Below are positions 12,782-19,796 of a stretch of 19,796 nt of DNA, piece by piece. The notes under the pieces are model-generated. The model was not told the origin of the DNA, ran no database searches, and saw only the letters and a list, made by a program, of their open reading frames with translations. Within the stretch, counting starts at the first letter, position 1. Every line of letters begins with the position of its first letter. This DNA comes from Clostridiaceae bacterium (GTDB lineage: Bacteria; Bacillota; Clostridia; Oscillospirales; Acutalibacteraceae), in contig JAEEHZ010000251.1 of the NCBI GenBank assembly GCA_016281115.1, positions 1 to 19,796 on the forward strand, written 5' to 3'. A program made the translations under genes and the position numbers.

Positions 12782-13879
12782 ATGAAATTTACTTGTGACA
12801 GAAAATTATTTTTTGAAAAGCTTAACAATATTCAAAGAACGGTATCGTCAAAATCCGTTCTTCCGGTTTTAGAAGGTATCCTTCTCAAGGCATATAACGG
12901 AAAATTATCACTGTGTTCTTATGATCTTGAGATAGGAACAACATCCGATATGGAAGCGAATATAATATCCGAAGGTGAAGTTGTTTTAAAAGCAAAACTT
13001 TTAGTAGATGTTATAAATAAGCTCCCGAACGACAATGTTTATGTATCAACAGACGATAAGCTTGTGACCGAGATAAAGTGCGGAAGCGTTAAATATCAGC
13101 TTACGGGTATTTCTTCGGTAGAATTTCCCGATCTGCCAACTTATCAGGAGAAGAATAAGATCGTTATGAAGGCATCTCTGCTTCAGGATATGATCAAAAA
13201 GATACGTTACGCAATATCCGATAACATTCAAAAGCCTGTTTACACGGGAGCTTTGTTTGATATAAGCGAAAAAACACTTAGCCTTGTTGCGGTAGACGGT
13301 TTCAGAATGGCAATAAGAAAAGAGTATGTAAATATCAACGAGGATATGAAATTTATCGTTCCCGGAAAAACATTGTCCGAGGTCCTTAAATTCAGTGTAA
13401 ATGAAGACGATAACATAGAGATAATTGTGGGACAAAGACATGTAACATTCTCAATAAACGGATATTATCTTGTTTCAAGATTACTTGACGGCGTATTTAT
13501 AGATTACAATTCTTCAATTCCCGACACAGCCTCAACATCTTTTGTTGTAAATAAAAATACGTTTACAGAGTGCATTGAGCGTATGGCTTTGCTTAATTTT
13601 GATAAGCTTGTAAGCCCCGTTACATGTGTTATAAATAACGACGGTATAAATTTTTCGTCTATAACGTCTGTTGGCAGCGCAGACGAATCACTTGATATTA
13701 TGGTAAGCGGCGAGCCGTTAACAATAGGTTTTAACAACAGATATTTGCTTGACGCCTTGAGAAACTGCGATACCGATAAAATAAAAATGGACTTTAACGG
13801 AGCAAGAAAGCCGCTTAAAATTATGCCGCTTGACGGAGATTCATTCCTGTTTATAGTTCTTCCGATGAGACTGTCATAA
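12782..13879 (+). CDS. dnaN: DNA polymerase III beta subunit (sliding clamp)
   Basis: The 365-residue protein is the normal length for the beta clamp, three topologically similar domains of about 120 residues that form a ring dimer tethering the polymerase to DNA. It begins MKFTCDRKLFFEKLNNIQRTV, has the conserved GALFDI and VDGFRMAIRK segments in domain 2, and ends in the family's FIVLPMRLS tail. The ATG at 12782 follows AAAGGA at about 11 nt. It heads an apparent run of closely spaced genes (yaaA 14 bp, recF 18 bp, remB 4 bp later), and the promoter candidate at 12691-12719 lies upstream. Confidence 0.98.
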   Translation: MKFTCDRKLFFEKLNNIQRTVSSKSVLPVLEGILLKAYNGKLSLCSYDLEIGTTSDMEANIISEGEVVLKAKLLVDVINKLPNDNVYVSTDDKLVTEIKCGSVKYQLTGISSVEFPDLPTYQEKNKIVMKASLLQDMIKKIRYAISDNIQKPVYTGALFDISEKTLSLVAVDGFRMAIRKEYVNINEDMKFIVPGKTLSEVLKFSVNEDDNIEIIVGQRHVTFSINGYYLVSRLLDGVFIDYNSSIPDTASTSFVVNKNTFTECIERMALLNFDKLVSPVTCVINNDGINFSSITSVGSADESLDIMVSGEPLTIGFNNRYLLDALRNCDTDKIKMDFNGARKPLKIMPLDGDSFLFIVLPMRLS

Positions 13880-13893
13880 AAGGATATAAAATT

Positions 13894-14106
13894 ATGAGCG
13901 AAATTATAATAAAGATAACAGACGATTTTATAAGACTTGACACGCTTTTAAAGCTTGCGGGAATAACCGAAACAGGCGGTCAGGCTAAGTTTATAATTCA
14001 AAACGGAGAAGTAAAGTTAAACGGCGAAGTTTGCACAATGAGAGGAAAAAAGGTATATCCGGGAGATTTTGCCGAATATCGATCACAGATAGTAAAAGCC
14101 GAATAA
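13894..14106 (+). CDS. yaaA: YaaA S4-domain RNA-binding protein
   Basis: This 70-residue protein is a lone S4 RNA-binding domain: IKITDDFIRLDTLLKLAG, then GGQAKFIIQNGEVKLNGEV and MRGKKVYPGD. Such proteins are conserved between dnaN and recF in Firmicutes; B. subtilis YaaA (also called RlbA) has been linked to ribosome assembly, and the exact role here is inferred from the family. The ATG at 13894 follows AAGGA. The 14-bp gap from dnaN and 18-bp gap to recF support one operon. Confidence 0.92.
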   Translation: MSEIIIKITDDFIRLDTLLKLAGITETGGQAKFIIQNGEVKLNGEVCTMRGKKVYPGDFAEYRSQIVKAE

Positions 14107-14124
14107 TAGGAGTTATATATAATT

Positions 14125-15237
14125 ATGAACATCACCAGGCTTCAGTTTGAAGGTTACAGAAACTTAAAAGATAATTTTATATTGCCTGATGATGGTATAA
14201 ACATTATTTACGGCGACAATGCCCAAGGAAAAACAAATTTGCTTGAGGCTTTGTGGCTTTTTTGCGGAAGCAGATCTTTCAGAGGAGCAAAGGATAATGA
14301 ATTGATAGGCTTTGAGCGGGATTATATGAAGCTTTCGCTTAATTTTAAATCCGCACAAAGAGAACAAACCGCAGAAATTACGATCTGTGAAGGCAAAAAG
14401 CTTGTAACACTAAACGGTATAGAAAAAAGCAGCGCGTCTCAGCTTTCGGGAAGTATATGCTCGGTTATTTTTTCACCGGATCATTTGGCTCTTGTAAAAA
14501 ACGGACCTGCAGAAAGGCGAAAATTTATAGATAACGCAATATCTCAAATTAAACCGCGGTATTCGGATACGCTTAATAAGTATAACCAGACTCTTAACCA
14601 AAGAAACGCCTTACTTAAAGAAATACCTTATAAAAAGGAATTATACGACACGCTTTATATTTGGGACGAGCATCTTGCAAAGCTTGGCGGAGCCATAACC
14701 GAACAAAGACTTAAATATTTTAATCTTATATGCGAAAAAGCCGATAAATATCATAACGGACTTTCATCGGACAACGATAAGCTTGAAATGAAATATGCGT
14801 TTTCTTATGACTGCGAAGATAATTTATCAAGCGAAGAAATATCGAGAGCGTTTTTGTCTGCGCTTAAGAAAAACAGAGAAGAAGATTTGCAGAATAAGTC
14901 TACGTCCTGCGGTATACACAGAGATGATCTTGATATATTCATAAACGGCTCGCGTGCGAGGGCTTATGCTTCTCAGGGACAGCAAAGGAGCGTTGTGCTT
15001 TCTTTAAAGCTTGCCGAAGCGGAGATAATCAAAGATTATGTTGGAGAAGAACCGATAATATTACTTGATGATGTTTTAAGCGAGCTTGATTTAAACAGGC
15101 AAAAATATATTATGAACAATATTCACGGCAGACAGGTCTTTATTACCTGCTGTGATGTTTCAAGTGTGGGAAAGCTTGCAAAGGGCAAGGTTTTTAATGT
15201 TAAAAACGGTGTAGTAAAAAAACAAATTAAGCAGTGA
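14125..15237 (+). CDS. recF: DNA replication and repair protein RecF
   Basis: A 370-residue SMC-like ATPase of normal RecF length. The Walker A motif GDNAQGKT is at residues 30-37, the ABC signature SQGQQR at 283-288, and Walker B IILLDD ends at Asp315-Asp316 followed by VLSELD. RecF, with RecO and RecR, loads RecA at single-strand gaps during recombinational repair. The ATG at 14125 follows AGGAG about 12 nt upstream, a rather long spacing. It sits in the standard dnaN-yaaA-recF-remB order. Confidence 0.97.
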   Translation: MNITRLQFEGYRNLKDNFILPDDGINIIYGDNAQGKTNLLEALWLFCGSRSFRGAKDNELIGFERDYMKLSLNFKSAQREQTAEITICEGKKLVTLNGIEKSSASQLSGSICSVIFSPDHLALVKNGPAERRKFIDNAISQIKPRYSDTLNKYNQTLNQRNALLKEIPYKKELYDTLYIWDEHLAKLGGAITEQRLKYFNLICEKADKYHNGLSSDNDKLEMKYAFSYDCEDNLSSEEISRAFLSALKKNREEDLQNKSTSCGIHRDDLDIFINGSRARAYASQGQQRSVVLSLKLAEAEIIKDYVGEEPIILLDDVLSELDLNRQKYIMNNIHGRQVFITCCDVSSVGKLAKGKVFNVKNGVVKKQIKQ

Positions 15238-15241
15238 TATT

Positions 15242-15496
15242 ATGTATTTGAACATTGGCGGAGATACGATCATAAATTCGGAAAACATTGTTGGAATCTT
15301 TGATCTTGATAATTGCACGGTAACAAAAAAGGGCAGAGATTTTATAAACATCAACATAAAAAATATTATAACGGTAAGTTTAGACGAGCTTCCTAAATCA
15401 TTTATAATTTACAATGACCAAAAAGGCGTAAGCTTATATATTTGTCAGTATCAAAGCTCTGTTCTTTTAAAAAGAATAAAGCAAAATTTAATATAA
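15242..15496 (+). CDS. remB: RemB (YaaB) DUF370-type regulator
   Basis: An 84-residue protein starting MYLNIGGDTIINSENIVGIFDLD, the DUF370/YaaB opening, and placed between recF and gyrB as in B. subtilis, where yaaB was renamed remB for its role in extracellular-matrix gene expression. The DNA-binding RemA paralogue forms ring-like assemblies; whether this protein binds DNA is not known. The start lies 4 bp after the recF stop with no strong Shine-Dalgarno sequence, so translation is probably coupled to recF. Confidence 0.9.
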   Translation: MYLNIGGDTIINSENIVGIFDLDNCTVTKKGRDFININIKNIITVSLDELPKSFIIYNDQKGVSLYICQYQSSVLLKRIKQNLI

Positions 15497-15521
15497 ATTT
15501 GATCATTCGGAGATGTTAAGC

Positions 15522-15959
15522 TTGAGTAAAAAAAAATACGGTAAAAAATGTCCTTATTGCGGAAAAAAAATATCTTTTCTGTATGCCGCAACACACATGC
15601 ACGACGGAGAATACAGCTGTGATCATTGCAAAAGATATTCAAATATCAAATATAACCCCGTAATATATCTTTTGATCGTTTTAGCGGCTGTGTGCGGAAT
15701 TTATTTCGGAACGGTGGCATTTAAAGAGAGTATAAAGGGAATAGTGTTGTCAATAATCCCTTTTTTGGCGGTATATGTGACATTTCCGCTGTTTTTCAAG
15801 CTTGTTCCCATAAAAATAAAGAAAACTTCGGAAAACAATAGTGCATCTGAGGAAACTAAAAAAGAAAACGTTAAAAAATATGTTCCCAAAAGCAGCGTCC
15901 CCGATTATGAGACTAACGACGCTGAAGGCAGTACAAAATATATACCCACGATTAAATAA
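15522..15959 (+). CDS. Small zinc-ribbon membrane protein, function unknown
   Basis: I do not recognise this protein. From the chosen start it has 145 residues: a zinc-ribbon-like module with CPYC (Cys10, Cys13) and CDHC (Cys33, Cys36), two membrane helices (about 46-66 and 71-95), and a polar Lys/Glu/Ser-rich tail of about 50 residues ending KYIPTIK. Both ends are probably cytosolic, with a tight hairpin in the membrane. I chose TTG at 15522 because GGAG lies 9 nt upstream; the ATG at 15513 overlaps that site and is unlikely. It lies 25 bp after remB and 32 bp before gyrB, in the same direction, so it is likely co-transcribed with replication genes. Confidence 0.85.
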   Translation: MSKKKYGKKCPYCGKKISFLYAATHMHDGEYSCDHCKRYSNIKYNPVIYLLIVLAAVCGIYFGTVAFKESIKGIVLSIIPFLAVYVTFPLFFKLVPIKIKKTSENNSASEETKKENVKKYVPKSSVPDYETNDAEGSTKYIPTIK

Positions 15960-15991
15960 TATTACAATCCGTTATTTTGGAGGAAAATAAA

Positions 15992-17947
15992 TTGGAAAAT
16001 AAAATTAATGATAACATAGAAATAACTAAAACAGAACAAAAATACGACGCCGATGAAATACAGGTGCTTGAAGGTCTTGAGGCTGTAAGAAAAAGACCCG
16101 GAATGTACATAGGTTCTACGGGACCGAGAGGACTTCACCATCTTGTATATGAAATTGTTGATAACTCGATTGATGAAGCGCTGGCAGGATATTGCGACAA
16201 GATAGACGTTGCAATACTTCCCGGTGACATAATAAAAGTTACCGATAACGGAAGAGGAATACCGGTAGGCGTACAGTCTAAAATGGGTATACCTGCAGTA
16301 ACTGTTGTGTTCACTGTTCTGCACGCAGGCGGTAAATTCGGCGGCAGCGGATATAAGGTATCGGGCGGCTTGCACGGTGTGGGCGCATCTGTTGTAAACG
16401 CGCTTTCAACATGGCTTGAGGTTACTGTTTGTGACGGAAAAGATGTATATAAACAACGTTTTGAGCGTGGAAACACAATAACCGATCTCGAACTTATCGG
16501 TCACGGAACAGTAAGCGGAACAGAAGTAATATTTAAGCCCGATCCTGAAATATTTAAAGAAACTACCGTGTTTGATTACAGTGTTCTTGCAACAAGGCTT
16601 AGAGAACAGGCTTTTTTGAACGCGGGTATTCACATAGAACTGCGCGACGAGAGAGACCCCGAAAATATTATCAAAAAGGATTTCCTGTATGAAGGCGGTA
16701 TTTCATCATTTGTTGAATATCTGCATAAGAAAAAATCGCTTGATGTAATACATCCCGATATCCTCTATTTCCAGACAACAAATGAGGATAACACTACTTC
16801 CGTAGAAGTAGCAATGCAGTATAACGACAGCTATAACGAGCTTTTGTTATCATTTGCCAACAACATACACACAACCGACGGCGGTACGCACGAAGAGGGC
16901 TTTAAGCGCGCTCTTACACGTGTAATGAACGACTACGCCAGAAAATTCAATATCCTGAAAGAAAGCGATAAAAGCTTGAGCGGAGAAGATGTAAGAGAAG
17001 GTCTTACCGCAATAATAAGCGTAAAGCTGAGAGAAGCCCAGTTTGAGGGTCAGACAAAAGCAAAGCTCGGCAACACAGAAATAAGAACAATGGTAGACAG
17101 ACTACTTCAGGAAAAACTGTCTGTTTATCTTGAAGAGAACCCCGCCACGGCAAAGGCTATCTTTGAAAAAGCGCTTGCTTCTGCAAGAGCGAGAGAAGCC
17201 GCAAGAAAAGCGAGAGACCTTGTAAGAAGAAAATCAGCTCTCGAGTCGGCTTCACTTCCCGGTAAGCTTGCGGACTGCCAAAGCAGAAACAGTGAAGAAA
17301 CAGAAATATATATCGTAGAGGGAGATTCCGCAGGCGGCTCCGCAAAGCAAGGCAGAGACAGACGCTATCAGGCTATTTTGCCGCTGTGGGGCAAAATGCT
17401 GAATGTTGAAAAAGCCCGTCTTGATAAAGTATACGGCAACGACAAGCTTATGCCGGTAATAACGGCTCTCGGCACGGGAATAGGCGACGAGTTTGATATA
17501 AGCAAATTAAGATACGGCAAAATAATAATAATGGCTGATGCCGACGTTGACGGTCAGCACATAAGAACGCTTTTGCTTACATTCTTCTTCAGATTTATGC
17601 GTCCGCTTATAGAAGAAGGACACATATATATCGCTCAACCGCCGCTTTACAGGATAACAAAGGGAAAAGCACATCAATACGCTTTCTCCGATGAAGAAAG
17701 AGACGCTATCATCAACGGTATTCAGGGCAAATATGAAATACAGCGTTACAAAGGTCTTGGTGAAATGGACTTTGACCAATTGTGGGAGACAACTATGGAC
17801 CCTGCCACAAGAACTATGCTGAGAGTTGAGCTTGAGGACGCGGTTGCCGCAGACGAAACGTTTACCATACTTATGGGCGACAAGGTTGAGCCCAGGCGTG
17901 AGTTTATCGAGAAAAACGCCAAATACGTAAGAAACTTGGATGTATAA
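15992..17947 (+). CDS. gyrB: DNA gyrase subunit B
   Basis: The 651-residue protein has the GHKL ATPase domain (EIVDNSIDEALAG with Glu54 and Asn58, then GRGIPVG), the transducer domain, and the TOPRIM domain with EGDSAGGSAK (Glu443) and DADVDGQH (Asp516, Asp518). It ends with the GyrB tail (RYKGLGEMD, EPRREFIEKNA). GyrB supplies ATP-driven negative supercoiling with GyrA. I chose TTG at 15992: the GGAGG at 15979-15983 is 8 nt upstream, whereas the in-frame TTG at 15977 overlaps that site. The GKMLNVEKAR motif is preceded by Leu-Trp where E. coli has Leu-Lys, a substitution in the TOPRIM neighbourhood. Confidence 0.98.
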   Translation: MENKINDNIEITKTEQKYDADEIQVLEGLEAVRKRPGMYIGSTGPRGLHHLVYEIVDNSIDEALAGYCDKIDVAILPGDIIKVTDNGRGIPVGVQSKMGIPAVTVVFTVLHAGGKFGGSGYKVSGGLHGVGASVVNALSTWLEVTVCDGKDVYKQRFERGNTITDLELIGHGTVSGTEVIFKPDPEIFKETTVFDYSVLATRLREQAFLNAGIHIELRDERDPENIIKKDFLYEGGISSFVEYLHKKKSLDVIHPDILYFQTTNEDNTTSVEVAMQYNDSYNELLLSFANNIHTTDGGTHEEGFKRALTRVMNDYARKFNILKESDKSLSGEDVREGLTAIISVKLREAQFEGQTKAKLGNTEIRTMVDRLLQEKLSVYLEENPATAKAIFEKALASARAREAARKARDLVRRKSALESASLPGKLADCQSRNSEETEIYIVEGDSAGGSAKQGRDRRYQAILPLWGKMLNVEKARLDKVYGNDKLMPVITALGTGIGDEFDISKLRYGKIIIMADADVDGQHIRTLLLTFFFRFMRPLIEEGHIYIAQPPLYRITKGKAHQYAFSDEERDAIINGIQGKYEIQRYKGLGEMDFDQLWETTMDPATRTMLRVELEDAVAADETFTILMGDKVEPRREFIEKNAKYVRNLDV

Positions 17948-17969
17948 TAATTGAGGTGAATAAATAAAA

Positions 17970-19796
17970 ATGGAAATTATAAAGCCCCAGGGCGAAAAAA
18001 TAATAGGTGTAGAAATAAAAGACGAAATGGAAAAGTCTTTCCTTGATTATTCTATGTCCGTAATAGTGGCAAGAGCATTGCCGGATGTTCGTGACGGTTT
18101 AAAACCCGTTCACAGGAGAATTATCTATAATTATTACGAGAATAATCTAACACCCGACAAGCCTTACAAAAAATGCGCCGCAACTGTCGGCGACGTTTTG
18201 GGTAGATATCACCCTCACGGAGACGCATCTGTTTATGACGCGCTTGTAAGACTTGCACAGGACTTTTCTATGAGATATATGCTTGTAGACGGACACGGAA
18301 ACTTTGGTTCGGTAGACGGAGATCCGCCTGCCGCTTACCGTTATACCGAGTCTAAAATGAGCAAGTTCGCAATGCAGATGCTTGCGGATATAGAAAAAGA
18401 AACTGTTGATTTTGTACCTAATTATGACGACACCACAAAAGAACCTGTTGTTTTGCCGTCAAGATTCCCGAATCTTCTTGTTAACGGTTCAACGGGTATC
18501 GCAGTCGGTATGGCGACAAACATTCCGCCGCACAATATGGGCGAGACGATAGACGCAATATGCTGCCTTATAGACAACCCCGAGGCTACCCTTGAGGAGC
18601 TTATGGAGCATATAAAAGGACCCGATTTTCCGACAGCGGGAATCATTATGGGCAAGGCAGGCATAAGAGCCGCATACGCAACCGGCAGAGGAAAAATTAC
18701 GGTGCGCTCCCGTGCGGAAATAGTTGAAGGCAAAAACGGAAAATTTAAGATAATCGTAACAGAATTGCCTTATCAGGTAAATAAAGCAAGACTTGTAGAG
18801 TCTATAGCAGACCTTGTAAAAGACAAGCGTATAGACGGCATAACCAACATTGAGGACCACTCAAGCAAAGAGGGTATGCACATAGAGATAGATCTCAGAA
18901 AAGACGCGTCTCCTCAGATAGTTCTCAACAAGCTTTACACAATGAGCCAGCTTCAAATATCTTACGGTATAATTATGCTTGCCATTGTAGATGGCGAGCC
19001 GAAGATACTTTCTCTCAAGGATATGCTTACAAATTACATAGACTTCCAGGTTGATGTAATAAAACGCAGAACAGCATTTGATCTGAGAAAAGCCGAAGAG
19101 AGAAATCACATATTAGAGGGCTTAAAGATAGCGATAGATTATATTGATGAGGTTATCGCAATAATAAGAAGCTCAAAAGACCTTACAGAGGCAAAAACAA
19201 GACTTTGCGACCGCTTTGAGCTTGACGATATTCAGGCGCAGGCAATCGTGCAGATGCGTTTGGGACAGCTTACAAACTTAGAGCGCAACAAAATAGAGAA
19301 CGAAATAGCAGAACTGCTTGAAAAGATCAAAGAGTATAAAGAGATACTCGCAAGCCATCAGCTTCAGCTCGGCATAGTAAAAGATGAAATAATCGCCATC
19401 AGAAACAAATTCGGCGACGCAAGAAGGACCGAGATATGCAGCGTAAGCGGCGAGGTTGACATTGAGGAGCTTATCCCGAGAGAAGACTGCGTGCTTACAA
19501 TGACCGAGTTCGGATATATCAAGCGTTTGCCTGTTGATACATACCGTCTGCAGCGCCGCGGCGGCAAGGGCATAAGCGGTATGACAAGGCGTGAAGAGGA
19601 CATACCTAAGGATATGTTCATCATAAACAGCCACGATTATGTTCTGTTCTTTACCGACAAGGGCAGAGTATACCGCCTAAAATGCTACGAAGTGCCTGAA
19701 GCAAGCAGAACGGCAAAGGGTATGAACATAGCAAACCTGTTGCCTATTGCAACTGACGAAAAGGTATCTTCAATGATAAAGGTACACGAGTTTGAC
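17970..19796 (+). CDS. gyrA: DNA gyrase subunit A (C-terminus outside the window)
   Basis: Exactly 609 codons are present; the reading frame runs off the window edge, and full GyrA proteins are roughly 800-880 residues. It has the breakage-reunion domain with catalytic Tyr125 in AAYRYTES, and the GyrA-box QRRGGKG (528-534) that separates GyrA from ParC. The quinolone-determining segment reads HPHGDASVYD, with Ala86 at the position of E. coli Ser83 while Asp90 keeps the acidic partner. The ATG at 17970 follows GAGGTGA. It starts 22 bp after gyrB, so the two are co-transcribed. Confidence 0.98.
   Translation, partial: MEIIKPQGEKIIGVEIKDEMEKSFLDYSMSVIVARALPDVRDGLKPVHRRIIYNYYENNLTPDKPYKKCAATVGDVLGRYHPHGDASVYDALVRLAQDFSMRYMLVDGHGNFGSVDGDPPAAYRYTESKMSKFAMQMLADIEKETVDFVPNYDDTTKEPVVLPSRFPNLLVNGSTGIAVGMATNIPPHNMGETIDAICCLIDNPEATLEELMEHIKGPDFPTAGIIMGKAGIRAAYATGRGKITVRSRAEIVEGKNGKFKIIVTELPYQVNKARLVESIADLVKDKRIDGITNIEDHSSKEGMHIEIDLRKDASPQIVLNKLYTMSQLQISYGIIMLAIVDGEPKILSLKDMLTNYIDFQVDVIKRRTAFDLRKAEERNHILEGLKIAIDYIDEVIAIIRSSKDLTEAKTRLCDRFELDDIQAQAIVQMRLGQLTNLERNKIENEIAELLEKIKEYKEILASHQLQLGIVKDEIIAIRNKFGDARRTEICSVSGEVDIEELIPREDCVLTMTEFGYIKRLPVDTYRLQRRGGKGISGMTRREEDIPKDMFIINSHDYVLFFTDKGRVYRLKCYEVPEASRTAKGMNIANLLPIATDEKVSSMIKVHEFD

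Noticed and set aside
15962..16476. Minus-strand reading frames of 113-137 codons over the start of gyrB
   Set aside because: They are antisense shadows of the GyrB ATPase domain, with no independent support.

Overview
The window comes from a low-GC, Gram-positive-type bacterium, most likely a member of the Clostridia (perhaps a gut Oscillospirales/Ruminococcaceae relative). The reasons are the Firmicutes-type order dnaA-dnaN-yaaA-recF-remB-gyrB-gyrA, a remB (DUF370) gene, strong AGGAGG ribosome binding sites, several TTG/GTG starts, and a YfhO/CsbB-like pair of surface-glycosylation genes. The species cannot be fixed from the sequence alone. No rRNA, tRNA, CRISPR array, insertion sequence or prophage is visible.

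Layout: the left half (1-10926) is transcribed on the minus strand and the right half (11194-19796) on the plus strand, diverging from the chromosome origin. From the middle leftwards the minus strand carries an RluA-family pseudouridine synthase with its own promoter and terminator; an apparent operon of a YfhO-like membrane protein, a GT2 polyprenyl-phosphate glycosyltransferase and a small conserved hypothetical, closed by a strong terminator; a 170-bp hairpin-rich repeat; and the S10 ribosomal-protein operon (rpsJ to rplN, cut by the window edge), behind a strong promoter and a structured leader of about 320 nt.

Rightwards lie dnaA, the dnaA-dnaN intergenic region, dnaN, yaaA, recF, remB, a small zinc-ribbon membrane protein, gyrB and gyrA (609 codons, cut by the window edge). 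The 253-bp dnaA-dnaN gap looks like oriC. It has five tandem CTA triplets that match the DnaA-trio element of bacterial origins, next to a CCC step and an AT-rich tract, and six helically phased TTYAACA-like motifs. I found no canonical TTATNCACA box in either dnaA-flanking gap.

The most interesting point is a possible co-variation. The DnaA helix-turn-helix signature reads GGRNYST, where E. coli and B. subtilis have GGRDHTT, and the repeated motifs around the gene read TTYAACA rather than TTATCCACA. One such motif overlaps the dnaA -35 box. The CTA triplets also form the 17-bp spacer of a good promoter-like sequence for dnaN, so origin melting and dnaN transcription may share the same bases. 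The other notable features are the S10 leader with an attenuator-like hairpin, the non-standard dnaA upstream neighbourhood (no rpmH-rnpA), and the intergenic repeat.
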